DNA from: Rivibacter subsaxonicus
GTDB lineage: Bacteria > Pseudomonadota > Gammaproteobacteria > Burkholderiales > Burkholderiaceae_C
Direction: 5' to 3'
NCBI RefSeq assembly: GCF_004217215.1
Contig: NZ_SHKP01000004.1
Span: forward strand, 1,024,829-1,088,828
DNA: 64,000 nucleotides
Part shown: positions 27,446 to 35,414 of the stretch, in pieces
Layout of the letters: the number at the start of each line of letters is the position of its first letter
How positions within the stretch are numbered: position 1 is the first letter of the stretch
Position numbers and translations under genes: made by a program
Notes under the pieces: generated by a model
Told to the model about the DNA's origin: nothing
Database searches by the model: none
What the model saw: only the letters and a program-made list of their open reading frames with translations

Positions 27446-27775
27446 ATGAACGCCTTGAACACGAAGTCCGCCATGGCTGCCTTGACCCTGTCGATGTGCC
27501 TGGTCACGCTAGGCTCGGCCCAGGCCGCAGAGGGCGACGCCGCTGCCTTCGACAAGCCGCTGACCCGGGCCGAGGTGATGGCCGATCTGCAGATCTGGCG
27601 CGAGTCGGGCCTGGCCGACCTGCAGAAGAGCGAGGATCCGACCGCCAGCTTCAGCGCCGAATACCGGCAGGCACAGGCCCGCTACGAGCGCATGCGCGCG
27701 TCGCCGCAGTTCGCGATGCTGGTTGCCAAGTTCGCCGGCGTCCGCGGCGAGCCGCTCAGCTCGGCCAGCCGCTGA
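27446..27775 (+). CDS. DUF4148 family secreted protein
   Basis: 109 residues. A signal peptide (about 1-28, ending LGSAQAA) precedes a DUF4148-like segment: KPLTRAEVMADLQIWRESGLADLQ. Small DUF4148 proteins are common in Burkholderiales and are of unknown function. The ATG at 27446 follows GAAAGGAATCGCA. It is convergent with the Crp/Fnr gene, 34 bp apart. Confidence 0.8.
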   Translation: MNALNTKSAMAALTLSMCLVTLGSAQAAEGDAAAFDKPLTRAEVMADLQIWRESGLADLQKSEDPTASFSAEYRQAQARYERMRASPQFAMLVAKFAGVRGEPLSSASR

Positions 27776-27809
27776 TGCGGCATCGCCAGCCCGGCGGGGC
27801 GCAGGCTGC

Positions 27810-28460
27810 CTACCAACGCGCCGGCAAGGCGCGCAGCAGCCTGAGCCCCGCGCCATCGGTGGCGACGAAGCCGCCGGTCTCGAGGTCCTTCATCAAGCGG
27901 CTGACCATCTCGCGCGAGCAGCCCAGCCGGCTGGCCAGTTCGCGATGCGTCAGGCGCTCCTCGACCCGCCGCCCGCCCTCGGGCAGGGCCACCGACAGGG
28001 CGTTGAGCAGCGCGGCCAGCCGCCCGTACACATCGTTGAGCGCCAGCTGCTTGGCGCTCAGCGTGGCGGACCGGGCCCGGCGGATCAGCTTGGCGATCAG
28101 CTCGAGCGCGAACGCCGGCCGCTCCGCGATGAAGGCGAGCAGGGTCGTCTGCGTGACGACCGCGCAGACCGAGGCTTCGAGCGCGATGACGCTGGCCGAG
28201 CGCGGCCCGCCGTCCAGGCTCATCTCGCCGATGTACTCGCCCGGCCCGTAGACGCCGTAGGTGATCTCGCGGTCGCGCTCGCCGATGGCGAAGGCGCGCA
28301 GCGAGCCGGCCAGGATGATGTAGAGCGTGTCGCCGCGATCACCTTCCTCGATCAGCAGCGTGCCCTTGCGGTAGCGCCTGAGCTCGGCCCGCTCGGCCAG
28401 CAGGCGCAGCGACTCGGGCATCGAGACGTCGGCGAATGAGCTGATCTCCGCGGGTTGCAT
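27810..28460 (-). CDS. Crp/Fnr family transcriptional regulator
   Basis: 216 residues. The N-terminal cyclic-nucleotide-binding-like barrel (about 8-125) has GTLLIEEGDRGDTLYIILAGSLRAF and the phosphate-cassette-like stretch GEYIGEMSLDGGPRSASVIA, with Gly-Glu and Arg-Ser-Ala-Ser as in cAMP binders. The C-terminal winged helix is RLTHRELASRLGCSREMVSRLMKDLETGGFV. There are no Fnr-type cysteines. It is divergent from a class III cyclase-domain protein, so may respond to that protein's product (inference). Confidence 0.88.
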   Translation of the reverse strand: MQPAEISSFADVSMPESLRLLAERAELRRYRKGTLLIEEGDRGDTLYIILAGSLRAFAIGERDREITYGVYGPGEYIGEMSLDGGPRSASVIALEASVCAVVTQTTLLAFIAERPAFALELIAKLIRRARSATLSAKQLALNDVYGRLAALLNALSVALPEGGRRVEERLTHRELASRLGCSREMVSRLMKDLETGGFVATDGAGLRLLRALPARW

Positions 28461-28598
28461 GGTCGCCAAGCCCCTCCTGGCCCGCTGCCGCACCGGCCGT
28501 CGGCCCGGTTGGCCGGTATTGGTGGCGGTATCCGTATGCGAGTATGGGACTAACATGTCGCCGGCTACAAACCGGCGCGCTGCACCGGGTGGTAACCG

Positions 28599-31500
28599 AT
28601 GACAACGGACGTGAAGGAACACGCGGCCGGCCGCACGATCGCCGTGCCGACTTCCCGCCAAGCAGGGCGCGGCCCGTCCGCAGGCCGCGCGGCACCGGAG
28701 CCGACGATGGTGACAGCCGCGATCGATCCTGCCGAGCCGCCCGCACAACCGGCCGTGCGGCGCTTCCTGACGCTGCTGTTCTCGGACCTTTGCGGCTCCA
28801 CCCAGCTGGCGGCGGCGCTCGAGGCCGAGCACTACGCCGACATCATCGGCCAGCTGCGCGAGGCCTACCGAAGCGTCATCCCGAGGCATGGCGGCACGGT
28901 GGTGCGGATCCAGGGCGACGGCGTGCTGGCGATCTTCGGCCACCCCGAGGCGCTCGAGGACGACGGCCGGCGCGCCGCCGAGGCCGCGCTCGAACTGCAT
29001 GCCGCGGTGCGTGCGATCCGGCCCGACCCGCCGCTGCCGGACGGCGCAACCCTGCGCCTGCACAGCGGCATCCACGCCGGCCTGGTGCTGCTGGCGCAGG
29101 GCGACCTGATGTCCGGGCGCTTCGAGCTGATGGGCAATGCGCCGAACGTTGCGGCGCGGCTCTCGGACGCGGCGCAGCCCGACGAGATCCTGGTCAGCGA
29201 CGAGACGCTGGGGCCGGAGCGCCAACTGTTCGTGACCGGCGGGCGGCGGCTGTTCGACCTGCAGGGACTGTCGAGTTCGGTCGCGGTGCTGAGCATCCTG
29301 AGTCGAGCCGGGGGCGAGAGCCGCTTCAGGGCGTTGGCGCCCCGCGGGACGCTGCCCTTCGTCGGCCGCCAGGCCGAGATGGAGCGCCTGGAGACGGCCC
29401 TGCAGGCGGCGCTGGCGGGACGCCCGGCCTCGCTCACGCTGTCGGCCGCGGCCGGACTCGGCAAGACGCGCCTGGCCGAACAATGGCTGCGTCGTTGCGA
29501 GGACGCGGGCTGCCGGGTGCACCGCGGCTACTGCGAGAGCCAGCACGGCACCCGACCGCTGCAGCCGCTGATCCACATCCTGCGAACCCTGTTCGACCTC
29601 AGCTCCGACATGCCGATGGCGACCGCCGCCGCGCAGGTCGAGGAGCGCCTGGTCGCCATCGCGCCGGAGCTCAGGAACCTGCGCGCGCCGCTGCTGCAGG
29701 TGCTCGCCATCGACGATCAGCCGGCCGAGGCCGAGCGGCCGCGGCGCGCCGGGGCACCCGACGCCACGCCGCGCGCGCTGCGCAAGCTGATGGCGGCGCT
29801 GGCGCGGCAACAGCCGCAGGTGCTGTTCATCGACGACTGGCAGTGGGCCGACGACGCCACCCATCAGGCGCTGGCCGCCATCCACCAGCTCGATGGCGAC
29901 GGCATCGTCACGCTGGTCACCACGCGCACGGCCCGTGCCGAGCAGCCGATGCCGCCGTCGGAGCACGCCATCGAACTGCAGCCGCTCACCGGTGCGGAGG
30001 CGGCGCAATACATCGGGCAACTGCTGCCCGGGGCCGACCCCTTCCTGGTCGACCAGATCCGCTACTACGCCGGCGGCAGCCCGCTCTTCATCGAGGAACT
30101 CTGCCACTGCGCCGTCGATGACGCCGAGGTGCGCCGCAGCGGCCGCCTGCAACGTGGCGCAGCCTGGCTCAACGTGCTGATCGAGTCGCGCGTGGCACGC
30201 CTGCCCGACGCCCAGGCGGCCCTGGTGCGCAGCGCCGCCATCATCGGCAACGTGATGCCGGTCTGGCTGTTCGAGGCCATCACCGGCCTGCCCGCCGAGC
30301 ATGCCTCGGTGCGCCAGCTGGCCCAGCTCGACCTGCTGTTCCCGGGCGAGCAGCCCGGAACGCTGCGCTTCAAGCACGCCCTCGCGCGCGATGCCATCTA
30401 CGAGGCGGTGGGACTGCACCAGCGCAAGGCCCTGCACCTGCGCATCGCGCAGACGCTGCTCGAGCAGGGCAGTGCCGTCACGCCCGGCGAAGACCACTGC
30501 GAGGCGCTGGCCTACCACTTCGACGCCGCGGGCGTGGTCGAGCAGGCGGCGCGCTTTGCCGAGCAGGCCGGCGACAAGGCGCTCGCCGCCTCGGCGCTGG
30601 ACCGCGCGCAGGCCCGCTACCGGGTGGCGCTGGCGGCACTCGACCGCTGCGAGCCTTCGGCGGAGCTGGCCCCGCGCTGGAACTCGATCTCGCAGCGTCT
30701 GGCGCTGGCCAGCGTGTTCAATCCGGCGCGCAGCGACCTGCCGCTGTTCACGCGCGCGGTCGCGTTGGCGCGAGCCAGCGGCGATGGCGCGACGCTCGCC
30801 CGTGCAACCTACTGGCTGGGCTATGTGCACTACTCGCTCGGCGACGCGCGCAGCGCGATGCAGCAACTGGAGCTGGCCATGGCCGCCGCCGCCGCGGCCG
30901 GCGATGCGCGCCTCGGGGTGCAGGTGCGCGCCACGCTGGGCCAGGTCAAGGCGGCGGCCGCGCAATACGACGCCGCGCTGATCCTGCTCGACGAGGCGAT
31001 CGCCATCAGCCGCGCCCATCCCGGTGGACCGGCGCAGGCCGTGGGCCTGGGCTACACGCTGGCGTCCAAGGGCGCGATCCTGGCCGACCGTGGCGACTTC
31101 GCCTCGGCCAAGGTCTGCTTCGACGAGGCGCTCGAGGTGGTGCAGGGCACCGGCCACGCGGTGCTCGCCTCGATCCACGGCCTGCGTGCCGCGGCGCTGC
31201 TCTGGCAGGGCGAGTGGCAGGCGGCCAGCGAGAGCGCGGACGAGGCCTGCCGCATCGGCGAACGCGTGCGCAGCCTGTTCACGCTGTCGATGGGGCGCGC
31301 GGCGGGCGCCTATGCCCGCTGGATGCTGGATCCCCGCCCCGAGGTGCTGGCAGAACTCAAGCACGCCACCGACTGGCTGGTGCCGCGCGGCGTCACGCTG
31401 TTCAGTTCGTTCAACCACGGCTGGCTGAGCGACATCCTGGCCGGCAGCGGCCGCAGGCGCGAGGCGCGCCTGCAAGCCGCACAGGCGCTGCGGCGCTGGC

Positions 31501-31796
31501 GCCAGGATGACCTGCTGGGCGTGGCGATGGCCTGTCGGGCGATGGCCCGGCTCGAATCGAAGGCCGCTGACGCGATACGCGCCGAGCGCTGGCTGGCGCG
31601 GGCGCGCCGCGTGGCGAGTGCGCGCGGGTCGGCGCATGAACATGCGGTCAACCTGCTGTGCGAGGCCGAGGTGGCGCTCGCGCTCGGCCAGTCCGAGCGC
31701 GCCGGCCCGCTGCTCGAAGCGGCGCGCGCCGAGTGCCTGGCCCTCGGCATGAACTGGCACGCGCAGCAGGCCGAGCGGCTGCGCTCGAGCACCTAG
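28599..31796 (+). CDS. Class III nucleotide cyclase domain - AAA ATPase - TPR signalling protein
   Basis: 1065 residues. The cyclase domain (about 55-230) has both metal-binding Asp residues, in LLFSDLCGST (about D63) and RIQGDGVLAIFG (about D107), and the transition-state Arg in NVAARL (about R187). The position before IQGDG that is usually Lys for adenine choice is Arg. The ATPase domain has AAAGLGKT (about 283-290; first P-loop Gly is Ala) and Walker B VLFIDDWQWAD (about 408-418). Helical TPR-like repeats fill about 560-1060. This cyclase-ATPase-TPR layout is known but poorly understood. It is divergent from a Crp/Fnr gene, and its stop overlaps the convergent gene. Confidence 0.87.
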   Translation: MTTDVKEHAAGRTIAVPTSRQAGRGPSAGRAAPEPTMVTAAIDPAEPPAQPAVRRFLTLLFSDLCGSTQLAAALEAEHYADIIGQLREAYRSVIPRHGGTVVRIQGDGVLAIFGHPEALEDDGRRAAEAALELHAAVRAIRPDPPLPDGATLRLHSGIHAGLVLLAQGDLMSGRFELMGNAPNVAARLSDAAQPDEILVSDETLGPERQLFVTGGRRLFDLQGLSSSVAVLSILSRAGGESRFRALAPRGTLPFVGRQAEMERLETALQAALAGRPASLTLSAAAGLGKTRLAEQWLRRCEDAGCRVHRGYCESQHGTRPLQPLIHILRTLFDLSSDMPMATAAAQVEERLVAIAPELRNLRAPLLQVLAIDDQPAEAERPRRAGAPDATPRALRKLMAALARQQPQVLFIDDWQWADDATHQALAAIHQLDGDGIVTLVTTRTARAEQPMPPSEHAIELQPLTGAEAAQYIGQLLPGADPFLVDQIRYYAGGSPLFIEELCHCAVDDAEVRRSGRLQRGAAWLNVLIESRVARLPDAQAALVRSAAIIGNVMPVWLFEAITGLPAEHASVRQLAQLDLLFPGEQPGTLRFKHALARDAIYEAVGLHQRKALHLRIAQTLLEQGSAVTPGEDHCEALAYHFDAAGVVEQAARFAEQAGDKALAASALDRAQARYRVALAALDRCEPSAELAPRWNSISQRLALASVFNPARSDLPLFTRAVALARASGDGATLARATYWLGYVHYSLGDARSAMQQLELAMAAAAAAGDARLGVQVRATLGQVKAAAAQYDAALILLDEAIAISRAHPGGPAQAVGLGYTLASKGAILADRGDFASAKVCFDEALEVVQGTGHAVLASIHGLRAAALLWQGEWQAASESADEACRIGERVRSLFTLSMGRAAGAYARWMLDPRPEVLAELKHATDWLVPRGVTLFSSFNHGWLSDILAGSGRRREARLQAAQALRRWRQDDLLGVAMACRAMARLESKAADAIRAERWLARARRVASARGSAHEHAVNLLCEAEVALALGQSERAGPLLEAARAECLALGMNWHAQQAERLRSST

Positions 31797-34700
31797 AGCT
31801 TCGACAGCATCAGCACGCGCCGGTCCGGCGTGGCCCTGAGCGAACCGGCGGCCATCAGCGCAGCGGCGCAGCCGAGCATCACACCGACCGCCATCTTGTA
31901 GCCCGGGCAGGCATGCAGGGTGTGAGCCGGGTGGTTGGGCGCGCGCGAGCCGCCGAACAGCAGGACCGGATCGCCGCCGTCCTGGAGCGCCGAGGACAGG
32001 CCCAGCACCACGGTTTCGCGGACCGGGCAGCCCGCGACACCCAGCGCACCGGCCTGCATCGCGGTGCGCCAGACGGCGTTGGGCGAGGGCGCCAGCACCA
32101 TCGTCGACAGCAGCGCGGAGCGCAGCACCGCGTCGGCGCTGACGTAGGAAACCGCCGGCGCGGCGGACAGCAGGGTCTGCTGCAGCGTCCACAGCGCGCG
32201 GCTTTCGGTCCAGACGAACAGGACCGGCACCAGGTTGGCGATGACCGTGGGCGCGAAGCCGAGCATCGCGCCGCCGATCGTGCTGGCCTGCCGTTCGAGA
32301 TCGCTGCCGAGCGCCGCCCGGATGGCCGCGACGAGCGGGGTCGGGTTGCCGATGCCCATGTCGAACTGCTGCAGCATGTTCAGCACGGCCTTCTTGACCA
32401 GCGGCCCCTGCGCGAGCGCCCGATTCTTCACGGTGTTGGCGGGCCGTGGCGAGAAGACATAGCGCGAGACCGCCAGCAGGTGCGCGGGGCAGCGCGCGAC
32501 GTTGTCGAGCACCGCGTCCTGCGCGGGCGGGGCCGCCACCATCAGCGCCGCGGCGGCATCGGGCAGGCCGAACCAGTCGCTGCACAGCCTTGCGATCACC
32601 GTGCGTGAGAGCTCGACCAGATTGACCTGCGCCTCGCTGCCACCAAAGGCCACGGCCCCTGCCCAGAGTTCGTTCAGCCGGGTCTGCGTGCGCTTGAAGG
32701 CCAGGTCGAAGGCGGCGGCCTCATTGATCGACTCGAGTGCCGCGTTGACGCCGGGTGCCTCCACCGCATGGCCGGCATGCTGGCCGACGTCGTCCATGCC
32801 GAGAAAGCCGCGCCCGATCGTGCTTTCCATCCGATCGCCATAGCCCACGGCCGAGAAGTTGTTGCCCTTGTCCTTCAGCGTGGCCAGCACGCGCCCCTTG
32901 TCGCCCACCAGCAGGCCGTAGCCCGGCAGGTGATGCAGGCCGCCGTGCGAGGTCCGGACCTCGGTCCAGGCACGCGCGCGAACCAGCGGGTCCTCGTCGT
33001 CGAGCATGGCGACCATCGGATCGGCCGCCGGCGGCGGTGGCGCCGGTCCCTTGGGCAACGCCGGACTCAGGATGGTGCCGCTCTCGATCTCCTTCAAGGC
33101 CGTCAGCGAGGGCGCGAAGGCATACAGCCCCCACTCCAGCGTGACCAGCGGATCGGCGCCGAGATCGACGCGCATCACCTCGCCCGCGTGCTCGAAGCGA
33201 TAGATCCGACGCCGGCCGGCCTCGGGCACGCCGAGCAGCGGGTCGCTCTGCTCGGAGGACAGGCCGCTGCTGTTGGCGCCGCTGAGCCAACGCTGGATCA
33301 CCTCGAACTGTTCGGCGATGCTGGCGTTGTAGGCCATGAAGATGAGCCCCTGCTCGGCGCCGTCCTGGTAGGACATGCCGCGGCGCGCGATGCGCGCCGG
33401 CAGCTTCAAGGGCAGCCGCTCGCGCGGATTGGCGCGCCGGATGTGGGCCTGGAACGGGCACTGCGCGCCGCGCGCATCGTTGCGGTAGTCGAAGTCGTTG
33501 TAGCCGCCACCCGGTGGCGCGACCAGCGGCGTGCCGTCGCTGCGCCTGCCGACCAGCTTGGACCTGATCACCTCGCCAAAGGCGGCCTGCGCTGCCGGCG
33601 GGTCGTTGGGGCGCAGGCGCGCGGCGGCCGCGGCCACCAGTGCGTCCAGGCGCTGCGGATGCTGGCGCAGCTTGCGCACGACGAGGAAGCTGCCGTTGTC
33701 GAGCAGGGCGTTGCGCACGTCGCCGACGGGCAGCGGGCCGTCGTCGCGGCTGTTGCCGTAGCCGAGGAACAGGTCGCCGGTCCTGACCTGGTCGCTCCAG
33801 TAGGCGCGCGGCGGCAGCTCCGGCTTCAGCGTGGGCTGGCTGATGCCGTCGGCAAAGCCGAAGGCGTCGGGCGCGGCCGGCTCGCCCGGCCGCGGCGCCC
33901 GGCTCTTCATCGGCTGCACGAACAGCACGTCCAGGCCGGTGCCGGCAGCGCCCAGCGCATCGATCTCCGGCACCAGGTTGGGCGGGATCGACAGACCGCC
34001 GGGTCCGGGGAAGCCGGGCAACTGGTCGGTGCGCAATTGCACCAGCAGGTGCACGGTTGACAGCTCGAGCGCTGGCGGCGGCGGTGCCGCTGCCGGTGGC
34101 ACCGGCGGCGCCACTTGTGGCCAGTTGCGACGTGGTCGCCGCCAGGCGTCCGGATGGTTGGCGCGCAGGTCGCCAAGGATGCCGGCACGCACCTCCATGC
34201 CCTCGCGGAACTCGCGCGGCAGCAGGTCGAGCGTCGGTTGCGGTACGCCGAAGCGCTGCAGACCGGCATAGGTGATCGCGATGCTGCGGCAGATCGCGGG
34301 TGGGGGCATGGCGGCCGCTGCGGCCGCGCTGGTGGTTGTGGTGATGAAGGCGCGGAGCCAGGTTCGCGCCGCGGCGGGAGCGGTGATGCGCAGCAGCACC
34401 AGCACGCCGTGGTAGCTGCCATCGGGGTAGGGCGCATCGATGCCGACCTGGATATCGCCGCGATCGAGCACCGGCCGGCGTTCCGGCTCCTGCGTGCGCG
34501 GCGCCGTGGGCAGCATCAGCCACTGGCGCTCCAGTCGGAAGACCGCGCCGATCTGGTCGAAAGGCCGGCCGGGATCGAACAGGCCCTGGGCATTCCACTG
34601 GTGCAGGTCGCGCAGCAGGTCTTGCGTGAAGCGCAGCAGCAGTGCGTCCTGCGGCGACGGCGGGCGGGTCGAGGGGTCGGTGGTGTTCGGAAACTGCTCC

Positions 34701-35359
34701 CTGAAGTCATGGAAGAGCTTGAGCACGCGCAACGAGCTGCCGACCGCGTAGACGCCCGGGATTGCCGCCGGCGGCCGCGCGGACAGTGCCACGCCGCAGG
34801 CGGCGAGGTCGGCGCCGGACGCGCCGCCGTCGCTGCGCACCTTTTCCTCGAGCAGACGCAGGTAGTGCGTGTCGGCCACCGTGGCCGCCGAGTCGCTGAA
34901 GAAGAAGTTGCTCTCGACCTCGTTGGCGCGGACCCAGGCCATGTAGCTGTCGAAGCTGTTGAACCAGGCCAGCGGATAGTCCTTGCAGTGGCAGAAGACC
35001 AGGTCGAGCAGCGTGCCCAGCGGCCCCCAGATGATGCGCATGTAGGGCTCCCAGCCGCCGTCGAAGGTGACGTTGAGCAGCAGCTGGTGCTCGGTGCCGG
35101 GCGTCCTGGGCGGGATCACCGCGAAGCGGAAAAAATGGATGCCGCGGAAGTTGCCGATCAGGTCGGCAAAGGGGCTCGGTTGCAGCGCCGACTCGCGCAG
35201 CGCCTGGCGCACGGCGTTGATCGCCGCCAGAACCACCTTGAGGCGCTCGACGTAGCTGACGTTGCGGAAGGCGTCCGGAACGAGCCCCTGCTTGATCGGC
35301 GCCAGCACGGTGAGGTCGGTGACGCCCTGCAGTCCGGTTGTCCTGAGTTGGGTTGCCAC
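31793..35359 (-). CDS. DyP-type peroxidase - cytochrome P450-like fusion protein
   Basis: 1188 residues in three parts. Residues about 60-290 form an unrecognised N-terminal domain (IHFFRFAVIPP, LLLNVTFDGGWEPYM). Residues about 300-770 are a DyP-type heme peroxidase: catalytic Asp in GFADG (about D504), proximal heme His in CPFQAHIRRANPR (about H639) and Arg in ARRGMSYQDG, then GLIFMAYNASIAEQFEVIQRW. Residues about 785-1188 look like a P450: HACPGYKMA near the end offers the heme thiolate (about C1151). No canonical ExxR was found and the I-helix acid/Thr pair is atypical, as in P450s that isomerise peroxides. It sits 55 bp downstream of a patatin gene in one operon. No signal peptide. Confidence 0.83.
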   Translation of the reverse strand: MATQLRTTGLQGVTDLTVLAPIKQGLVPDAFRNVSYVERLKVVLAAINAVRQALRESALQPSPFADLIGNFRGIHFFRFAVIPPRTPGTEHQLLLNVTFDGGWEPYMRIIWGPLGTLLDLVFCHCKDYPLAWFNSFDSYMAWVRANEVESNFFFSDSAATVADTHYLRLLEEKVRSDGGASGADLAACGVALSARPPAAIPGVYAVGSSLRVLKLFHDFREQFPNTTDPSTRPPSPQDALLLRFTQDLLRDLHQWNAQGLFDPGRPFDQIGAVFRLERQWLMLPTAPRTQEPERRPVLDRGDIQVGIDAPYPDGSYHGVLVLLRITAPAAARTWLRAFITTTTSAAAAAAMPPPAICRSIAITYAGLQRFGVPQPTLDLLPREFREGMEVRAGILGDLRANHPDAWRRPRRNWPQVAPPVPPAAAPPPPALELSTVHLLVQLRTDQLPGFPGPGGLSIPPNLVPEIDALGAAGTGLDVLFVQPMKSRAPRPGEPAAPDAFGFADGISQPTLKPELPPRAYWSDQVRTGDLFLGYGNSRDDGPLPVGDVRNALLDNGSFLVVRKLRQHPQRLDALVAAAAARLRPNDPPAAQAAFGEVIRSKLVGRRSDGTPLVAPPGGGYNDFDYRNDARGAQCPFQAHIRRANPRERLPLKLPARIARRGMSYQDGAEQGLIFMAYNASIAEQFEVIQRWLSGANSSGLSSEQSDPLLGVPEAGRRRIYRFEHAGEVMRVDLGADPLVTLEWGLYAFAPSLTALKEIESGTILSPALPKGPAPPPPAADPMVAMLDDEDPLVRARAWTEVRTSHGGLHHLPGYGLLVGDKGRVLATLKDKGNNFSAVGYGDRMESTIGRGFLGMDDVGQHAGHAVEAPGVNAALESINEAAAFDLAFKRTQTRLNELWAGAVAFGGSEAQVNLVELSRTVIARLCSDWFGLPDAAAALMVAAPPAQDAVLDNVARCPAHLLAVSRYVFSPRPANTVKNRALAQGPLVKKAVLNMLQQFDMGIGNPTPLVAAIRAALGSDLERQASTIGGAMLGFAPTVIANLVPVLFVWTESRALWTLQQTLLSAAPAVSYVSADAVLRSALLSTMVLAPSPNAVWRTAMQAGALGVAGCPVRETVVLGLSSALQDGGDPVLLFGGSRAPNHPAHTLHACPGYKMAVGVMLGCAAALMAAGSLRATPDRRVLMLSKL

Positions 35360-35414
35360 GATCGGTCCTCCAATCGGTTGTCGGTGGTCCAGTGCCGGGG
35401 GCTGCTGGTCGCCG

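Noticed and set aside
28559-28577. CGCCGG-N7-CCGGCG as a regulatory site in the Crp/cyclase gap
   Set aside because: Six-base GC-only arms are expected by chance at this composition.
27810-32585. A 1591-codon open frame on the minus strand across the cyclase gene
   Set aside because: Only its last 217 codons (27810-28460) look like a protein, Crp/Fnr. The rest is the reverse complement of the cyclase gene, with no protein character, kept open by high GC.
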